From Limnoperna fortunei (Eukaryota; Mollusca; Bivalvia; Mytilida; Modiolidae): a DNA stretch of 64,000 nucleotides. This document shows positions 25,001 through 34,000 of the stretch, one piece after another. Both the position numbers and the translations under genes were made by a program. Below the pieces are notes generated by a model. It did no database searches and was not told where the DNA came from. It saw only the letters and a program-made list of their open reading frames with translations. The DNA lies in NCBI GenBank assembly GCA_944474755.1, contig OX104115.1, positions 68,424,993 through 68,488,992 on the forward strand. Direction: 5' to 3'. Numbering within the stretch: position 1 is the stretch's first letter; the number at the start of each line of letters is the position of its first letter.

Positions 25001-28000
25001 TGGTTCCTGTAGATTTCATGTAGATGCAAGTTTCCTTTTTTATTCTTTAAGGAACAAATTGAATTCATTATATTTCAGATTGAAGCATTCAAACCATTCT
25101 TTGTTAGTTTGAACCTTCCATACTCAGTTGTAAGGGGAGAACAGGTTGTCATCCAGGCCAATGTCTTCAATTACCTTACCCAGGATGTTGATGTAAATAT
25201 TATATACATTATAAATAATCTTAAAACAATTCAAATGGCCAATTGGGTAGTGTAGTTATCTATTATTGATTATGAGAACTGAGGTTGTGTGTTCGAGACT
25301 TACTGCGGGCAGGGTGCAGTAGAATCAAACCTTAATAAAGATTGTCAGATTGTTTGACAGTGGTCGTGGGTTTTCATTGTGTACTTTACACAATATGAAT
25401 CATTTATAATTAATACGGGTACATTTACAGAATATAATCCTAAGAGAATGAAACTCGCAAACACGTCAATCTCTATGGTCCGCGTCCTGGATTTTGGTAT
25501 TATTTTCCAAAAAAGCCTAGAGGTGTGCGAACCCTGTTCGACAATTGGGGACGCGGATAGTAGCTTTGTGGGTCTAGCATATTGAACCTTCCAGTATGGT
25601 CCCAGAATTCGTCATTAGTACAGTTTTTTTATGTTCTACTATTTTCTCACCTCTTGATATAAATAGGATGCATTTGCAATGATGCCTTTACTATAAGTTT
25701 TTTTATTATAGGTACTGGTTACATTGGAGAAGAATGATGACTTTAGGAGCATTGTTATAGGTGCAGGTGGATCTACCAATTTTGTTTCTCAAACTCAAAC
25801 GGACAATGCTCACGTAAGTACTTTTACGAATCATATAAACATGTAAGTAGTACTTAGAAAATTAAAAAATGAGTACTCTACGATGATATCTTAATGTAGT
25901 AAATTCCTAAAAAACTGATCCGCGGATTGAAGTAACCTTATGTTTTTTCATGATTAATTATCATTATCAAAACTTATTAATCACTGCTTCAATTTGATCA
26001 TTACACACGTAATTATATTAATTGAAACATTAACAACGTATTAGTTACTTTTCTTTTATCGATTGTTGTGGTAGCTAGAATACATTAACATATTTATATC
26101 AATATCGTATATTCTGTTAAATATTAATACAGTATATTCATTTAGTAAAATGATATATAGATTCAGTCACGTTTTAGCATTTGCAATTTTTTTTCTTGAA
26201 TACAGGTAAAAGCAGGTGAGGCGAAGTCTGTATACTTCCCTATTGTGCCTGCTGCCTTGGGATCCATCTCCTTGACAGTTAAAGCACAGTCTGTATTGGC
26301 AGCTGATGCTGTTCGACAACAGCTTTTGGTAGAGGTTAGTATACATTTTCATATACCTAACTTGGGTTAAATGAATATAACAAAATGATGATCTTGAATA
26401 CGATCAACGTTAGTTGTTGCATTCGTATGCCTTTATATTTAATATTGGCATTATTATTGGCATTCTATGGCTTTGTGTTGCGCTTAAAACTTATCTTTAA
26501 GTCTATTTGAAAATGACAATAAAAAGATGAAAGATACAATAAAAATGCGTTCATGCTGATGCATAGTTATTTGGAAACTATTTTGAATATAGGAATTCAA
26601 CATTTGGTCTATTTTAACAAACACAATATTTCTTTTTTATTTTGTAGCCTGAAGGTGTACCAAAGGAATACAATACACCAATCCTTCTTAACCTTAACGA
26701 TGGAAACGCAGTTCACAAAACAGTTCCAGTAACTCTTCCACAAACGGTTGTCGCTGGATCGGAACGAGTTCGAATTTCTGTCATAGGTAAATAAAATGGT
26801 ATCATGAGTGTTTACGTATTGAATTATGTAAGATCAAACAAGAGCATTTTCGTTTTAAATATCATTCATTCGCAATGCTGTTTTTCAAATACAGTTTAAC
26901 AATGCTCAGGTACTAAATTTGTTCAAGTACATGCATTTGACTTTGGAGGCCGATACTAACTCTTTATAAATTGTTTTAGATTGTCATCTTAAAATATTAC
27001 ATGTAAACCGGCCATTTTTCAAACATACCGCAGAAATCACAAGTAAAGCGAATGGTATCTACATTTCTAACACATTTAGTATTTCAACAGGAGATCTAAT
27101 GGGACCTACAGTCAACAATTTAGACAAATTATTGCAAATGCCCACTGGATGTGGTGAACAAACTATGCTTGGTTTGGCCCCAGACGTATTTGTAGCGAAT
27201 TACTTGACGGCTACCCATCAATTGTCCAGCGATATTGAAGAAAAGGCTATAAACTACATGGAAAAAGGTATGTTTATTCCTTGTATGTTGAGCAAATTTC
27301 CATTGCCTTTTAACTTTTAGGACTGAAGATAGCCAACATACTTAAGTAAATGTTTGAATATGTCATTTCTTTTAACATGTAGTTTTACTTATTCCTGCTG
27401 TTTAGTTTTTACTGCATTCGTATTCTGATCGTATCACACATGGTATTAGAATATACTCGGAAATAAAGATGCAACTTTTGAGCTGTGTAACTACATAATA
27501 ATAAACTAAGCAGTAGAAATCTGACTTTATTGATAACCATGTTTTTAGGAACTAAATCTATAACCGAACTTTCTTTTTTTTAAAAATCTCTCATGTTGTA
27601 TAACTGTAATCTACGTCGAGATATCAATAGCAAGAAACCTAATTGTTTGACATAAATTGTGTGTTTTGTTAGGGTACCAAAGAGAACTGACGTTCCAACA
27701 TAAAGATGGTTCTTTCAGTGCATTCGGAGACAGTGATCCATCTGGAAGTATGTGGTAAGTACATGCATTTATATTACAGAGTGAAGACGATATCGAGATG
27801 ATCCTAAAACTAAATTTCTTAATAAAAACAACTAAGAAAGACACCTAACACAATTTATCTTATATAACTGACTGACTGATAATAACTTGTCAATATAAAT
27901 AACACAATATTTGTTTTTAATGTTCTGTGTAATGTTTTAAATATATTTGCCGGGTCTATTTGTAATGCACAACTAAATAAAAACGTGATAATTAAATGAT

Positions 28001-31000
28001 AGATTTAATAAGTTGAATGCTTGCTTTATTTAAAGCGCATGAACAAATGGACATGAAACTGCTGCATAGGATTATATTATGATAAGTTAGTCAAAAATAC
28101 TCTTATAGCTAGCAGGTTAGTTATAATGTTCATATGTCATTATTATTTTATAAAAACGAAAAACTAAACATTTTCATATAGGTTATCGGCCTTTGTAATC
28201 AAGACTTTCCACCAAGCTAAGAAACACGTATTTATTGACGACAAAGTCTTAACACGCACAATCGATTGGATGCTAATACATCAAAACTCAGATGGATCAT
28301 TCCAGGAACCCGGCAGAGTTATTCACACCGACATGCAGGTATGTTGTGGTTATTATTAAGATTCCTGTTATATTTGATTTATCGCTAGCTTGAAGTTAAC
28401 GGTTTAAATAAAACATTTTTTGGAACCTTATGTTGTGGTCAGAATATGTCAACTGCAACATAATTATTTAAAAACACGCTAATAGAGCTAATATTATTTT
28501 TCTACCGTACATATACTACGTCGTATTTTTAAATATGTAAAATGCAGAAAAGCTAATTACCTTATCGGCTTAAATTATTACTCTTAGTTGTGATTTAGTC
28601 CGACTGTGCACATTGAGACTTCTTCTGCTTTAATAAAAAAGTTATCAAAGATTTTTTTCTATTTATTTTAAGGGTGGATCAGCCAGTGGTCCCGGATTGA
28701 CGGCTTTCGTTCTTGTGGCTTTGGAAGAAAACAGCGATCTAAAAGGCGTAAGTCTTTATTTTCTCAAACGAACTGTTGAAAGGGTGATTACAATGTTTGA
28801 AAGGTGTCTTTTATTATGGTAAAAACATGTAACTAAACTTTTAATCAACTTTAAATATATTTCTTGAACAAATGTTTATTTAGAAAGTTTCCATATTTAT
28901 TTTGTGTTTATTTGTATGTCATCAAATCATACACGTTCCGCTTACAGTCATGCTATAATTTATTTGAATAAAAAGGAAAGTAAAGTGTATCCAGCTAAAA
29001 ACAATTTGATTTAATTTTTTTATTCTAAACAAAAACTCTGTTTCAGCTATTTCAGTGTAAAAATACCATTAAGCAATACACTCTTAATGCAAATGCAGGC
29101 CTCATTATATGTGTGTGTGCATCGAGGACTTTTTAGAGCATAAACATACATGCTACCAAACAAGAATATAACGAGATTTTTAATTTTCAAAATTGGTTAC
29201 GTGTTATTTCGTAATATTGAAGTGTTTTGATTTATTGAACAATTGACAGATTTGATGTTTAGCAACCTACTAGTAAATACTCCATTTGTTATCAAAACAA
29301 GTTAACAAACAATAGATCGATTAGACGTGTTAGATGTGCCTAAAACGGGAACAAGATAAAACACTGATGAAGAAATGTTTTATTGGCAAAAAATGTTACA
29401 ATCAGTACAAATTGTCTATGACGTGCACTTAACGTGAAAAGTGCATGCTTGCACAAATGAGACCTGGTTCTAAATGACGGGTCTTCTAGGGGGATACTAT
29501 AAGTTATATACGTTCATATCCGTAGATATGGAGATTTTAAGAACTGAAGTGCCCCAAGTACGCCATGAGGGGAAGGTATATGAACGTGTATAACGAATGT
29601 ATCCCCGGTTTTAGTTTCCTATGATGGCGTTTTAGTTACTTTTTAAGTGCAAAGGCGGACGTTAACATAATGTTTTCTTCTTTATAAAAGAAAGTTAAAT
29701 TGAAATTTGGCAAGAATAACGCTTTTTAACAAGGTGTAGGGTACTACCTTTGGTGAATTCCTACAGTTCTCGAAAAAACTAGTTTTTTGTTGGACTCAAA
29801 CAGATATTTACATATTAAATTTTTTCGCTAAATGTCTTGCAGAGCCGTCATAATAGTGTGACGTCGTTGTTTTTCAAACGGCATATCTTTTGTTTCTTTT
29901 TTTTTGTTGAAAATAAAACACATTTGTACCTTTTCTCAAAGAATTCATCATCCTATATATTACACAAACCAATTATATAGGAACCCGTTGTATAGATCTA
30001 CTTAATTTTAACATGGCCGAAAAAAGTTGAATTTTAAAAACATGATAAAATATGATAACAATCAGAATTCGCGAGATAGAGACTAGTAATATCAGTGGAT
30101 ATAACAAAGAAGGAAACCGAGATAAGTTTGTTTATTTATGTTGTTTATGGTTGACGAAAATAAGTGGATTAATAAATAGATCGATACAATGAATAGATCG
30201 ATACCGTTAGGTCCTACTATACCATTTATAATATAAACGCATCTTAAGTACTTTTGTGCAACGCCCTGGTATATTGGTTTTGTAAAGACGTGTAACTGAC
30301 CAATCAAATTCCAGGAATAACACTGATAAGGGGATACGGTGAATTGTTAAGGTAATATGTAAATATTATTCAATATGTGACCATAATACAATTGGATACA
30401 TCACTATCCATGTCCGAATTTATTACTTTCGTACAAATCAAATGGATTGTATTTATTGTAATACGATGTTTTTATTAATTAATTCACAACCAAATTAATT
30501 TTATAATACTTAATTCATCACATATTTAAAATACAAAATAATAACTAATAAAATAACTATACTATATACTTTGTTCAATATCTGCAGGCAATCCAGGAAA
30601 AAATACAAAATGCTGCTATGAGCGCCAGAAGATACATAGAAAAGGAAATACACACTGTAACAGATGAATATGTCCTGGCAATCGCTAGCTATGCTTTAGC
30701 TTTGTCTAGAAGTTCCGAAGCTGCGGCAGCATTTACAAAACTTAACAACTTAGCTGTTGTAAAGGGTAAATAAAAGAAAGTTATGTACAAAAATAATATA
30801 TCTTATGCTTTAATAATTACTAAAATAATATACATACACTTTTTTCCCTTTAAATTCTTTTACAGCTGCTAAGCTCGCATCTACTATCCACTAACTACTT
30901 TGTTTCAATTGTTCCATGATATTAAGTTTAAAATATTTACTTTCATTACATTTTAATGCTATTTTGATTTAGAGAATATACATTAAAATAATTATTTTAT

Positions 31001-34000
31001 GTTCTTTGAAGTACCTTTAATTTATACTTTTGACTAGTGCCTGCGTATAAGGACAAAATAATCTGTAATTGTTTTATGCTAATGCACCTGCCTACATATC
31101 AATTAATATAAAGTTATTTTTGTAGACGGAATGAAACATTGGCATAAATCTCAAACAACCACCACCCAATCACAACACTGGACTCCTCCACATAGCCAGT
31201 CTAATCCTATTGATATTGAAATGACCTCATACGCACTCCTGGTATATGCCCATAACAAGGCGTTTGCTGAGGGTCTAACCGTCATGAAATGGTTGACCAC
31301 ACAACGTAATTCTAATGGTGGATTTGCCTCAACTCAGGTATTTTTGTTTAAATCTGTGTTTTTTCAGTTCATTGTCTGCTGTTTACTGCCCTGAAAGTTG
31401 TAGACTTGTTTGAATTCCGCCACTAAGTTCCTACTTCTTAGACGTAGCCGGATTTGGTATAACGTTTTGAAATTTTGATGATAAAATTTTTTGGATTCTA
31501 AATATGCGCCTCTGATAACACTTGATTAAATTTTGTTTGTTTGTTTGAAAGGTTTTTAACGCCTTTGTCAGCAATTTTTCAGCTATATCATGGCGTCGTT
31601 TTTATTGACTGAGTACCCAGAGAAAACCTCTGACCTTCGGAAGGAAAACTGGCAATCCTTGTCAATTAAGATTAGAGTCAAATACACACTGCCCGCAGTG
31701 AGATTCAAACCCACAACCTCAGTGTAGATGTACCACGAGGTTAATAGTAAACTAATTATCTTAACTGCCACCGAGGCACCTCACTTGATTAGACAACTAG
31801 CGTCTCGGGTAGTAAATTGGTATCCTTGATGATATTGTTTTGCAGCCACTGACTTGATGCCTTTGCTGGTAAATTGTTAGTCCCCAAGGGTATCAACAGC
31901 TTAGACGTCATACTTTGGCGCTGACAAGACGATCGTTAATTGGGCGAAACGCGCGTCTGTTGTGTTACATTTGATACTCTTTTTTTCTTTAATGACATGT
32001 AAGGAAACAATAGAATTTAAAAGAAAGATTTAATTAGAAAAATCATGTTCAAATCACAAAAGACGAGGCAAAATACATCGTAGAAGTGCATTCAATTACG
32101 TCGACGGTATAAACATCTGATTTATTGACAACAATCGTTGTTATCTCTGTTTCTACATTTAAATCAACTTGATTTTTGAAACTGGTCGAACTATAACATT
32201 TGAGAGATCTGTTTAATGTCATTGTGATCAAATTTTCTTAAATATTGGAAGTAAAATGATGCATTCTGATTTTCTTATATAAGGTTTATTGTATTGTATT
32301 TACAGGACACAGTTTTAGCTCTGCAGTCATTGTCACAGTTTGCAGCTATGGTCTACTCAAATAACTTTGATTTACAAGTAACTGTGAAAGCTGGACAATT
32401 TTCTAAACAGTTCCAAGTTAATCCAACAAATGCTCTGATACTTCAAGCAACTGAGGTATTAAACATTGGCGTTAACATTAGTGTTAATAAACGTATTCTA
32501 TTTTTATTGCCACAAATAAATTGTTTTTTCCACATCTATTTATAACTGATTCACCACTTTAATCTGTACCTTTTTTACACGCGTTGTTTAGGTGTTAATA
32601 AGCATGCATATGTTTAACAAATATATTTATTTAATGATAAAAAATAGTAACTTGTTTTGCTTTCTTATTAAGACCCTTAATTCTAATGCTGATTCAGCAT
32701 TTAATATCATAACTTCATTAGAAATGTATTATGGTCATCTGCTTAACGTTGCTGCCTTCTTCGTTTTTATTAAAATATAATTTACAATAAAAAATTTTCC
32801 AGCTGTCCACTGTGCCCACCGAAGTTGTTATTGATGCAACTGGTCACGGAATGGCTCTTGTTGAGGTATATATCTTTTTCACATGGAGAAAATAACATTA
32901 TCAATGCTTTAGCGATATAAAAGCAACAAATATGATAGTTTAATTTAATTTAATTTAATTTATTTTGATTTAATTTAATTTAATTTAATTTAATTTAATT
33001 TAATTTAATTTAATTTAATTTAATTTAATTTAATTTAATTTAATTTAATTTAATTTAATTTAATTTAATTTAATTTAATTTAATTTAATTTAATTTAATT
33101 TAATTTAATTTAATTTAATTTAATTTTATTTTATTTTATTTTATTTTATTTTATTTATTTTATTAATTTTTTTTAATTTAATTTAAATTTAATTAATTTG
33201 TCCTTAGGTATCTGTGTTTTTCAATGTTGAACAAGAAATTGAGGAACCGTCTTTTGAAGTCACGGTTTCGTTGGTAGAGGACACCATAAACTCCATGAAG
33301 GTCAAAACTTGCACAAGGTAAAATTTAAATCATAACTGTCTTGTTTTGTTATCAAAATAGTCGTTAATTTAGATTACAAAAAGCGTTTATGTAGGAGGAA
33401 ATTGAATAGAAAAATGGAATTAAATCATTCTGCTATTTCTTATTTATACATAATTTTTTTATATGCAACATTACCACTAAAGTTTATAATGAAACAGTAT
33501 AAGATGTGTACATATAGCTTGCTAAACATTGTATTGCATAGGTGGCTACACTCAGGCGCTAGCGGAATGGCTGTACAAGAAATTGGCGTTCCAACCGGCT
33601 TTGAAGTAGATGTAGAAAGCATTGGGACAATTTCTGGATTAAAGAAAATCGAGCAACAATCTAGAAAAGTCGTTCTCTACTTTGACGAGGTTTGTATATA
33701 TTAGCATTAAAGTACGTTTCTACAGGTTACAATCAGTCTTAAGTAAATTTATACTTTTTAATTCTATGTTTGTTTTTTTGATGGTGTTCAACGCCAATTT
33801 CAGCAATTTTTCAGCTATATCATGGCGTCCAGTTTTTATTGGGGTTTTAATTCTAAAATAGTTAATGAATGTTTATACTTGGACAACGAAAATCAGACGA
33901 TAAAGAGACATAATCAACAGAACATCATCCAAATATCAAATAAGCATGGCTGACACAAACCAATTAAAACTAAAAACAAAAATAAAAATAAAAATAGATG

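Noticed and set aside
32939..33180. Regular array, considered as CRISPR or telomere-like DNA
   Set aside because: It is a simple pentanucleotide microsatellite without spacers, within a eukaryotic intron.
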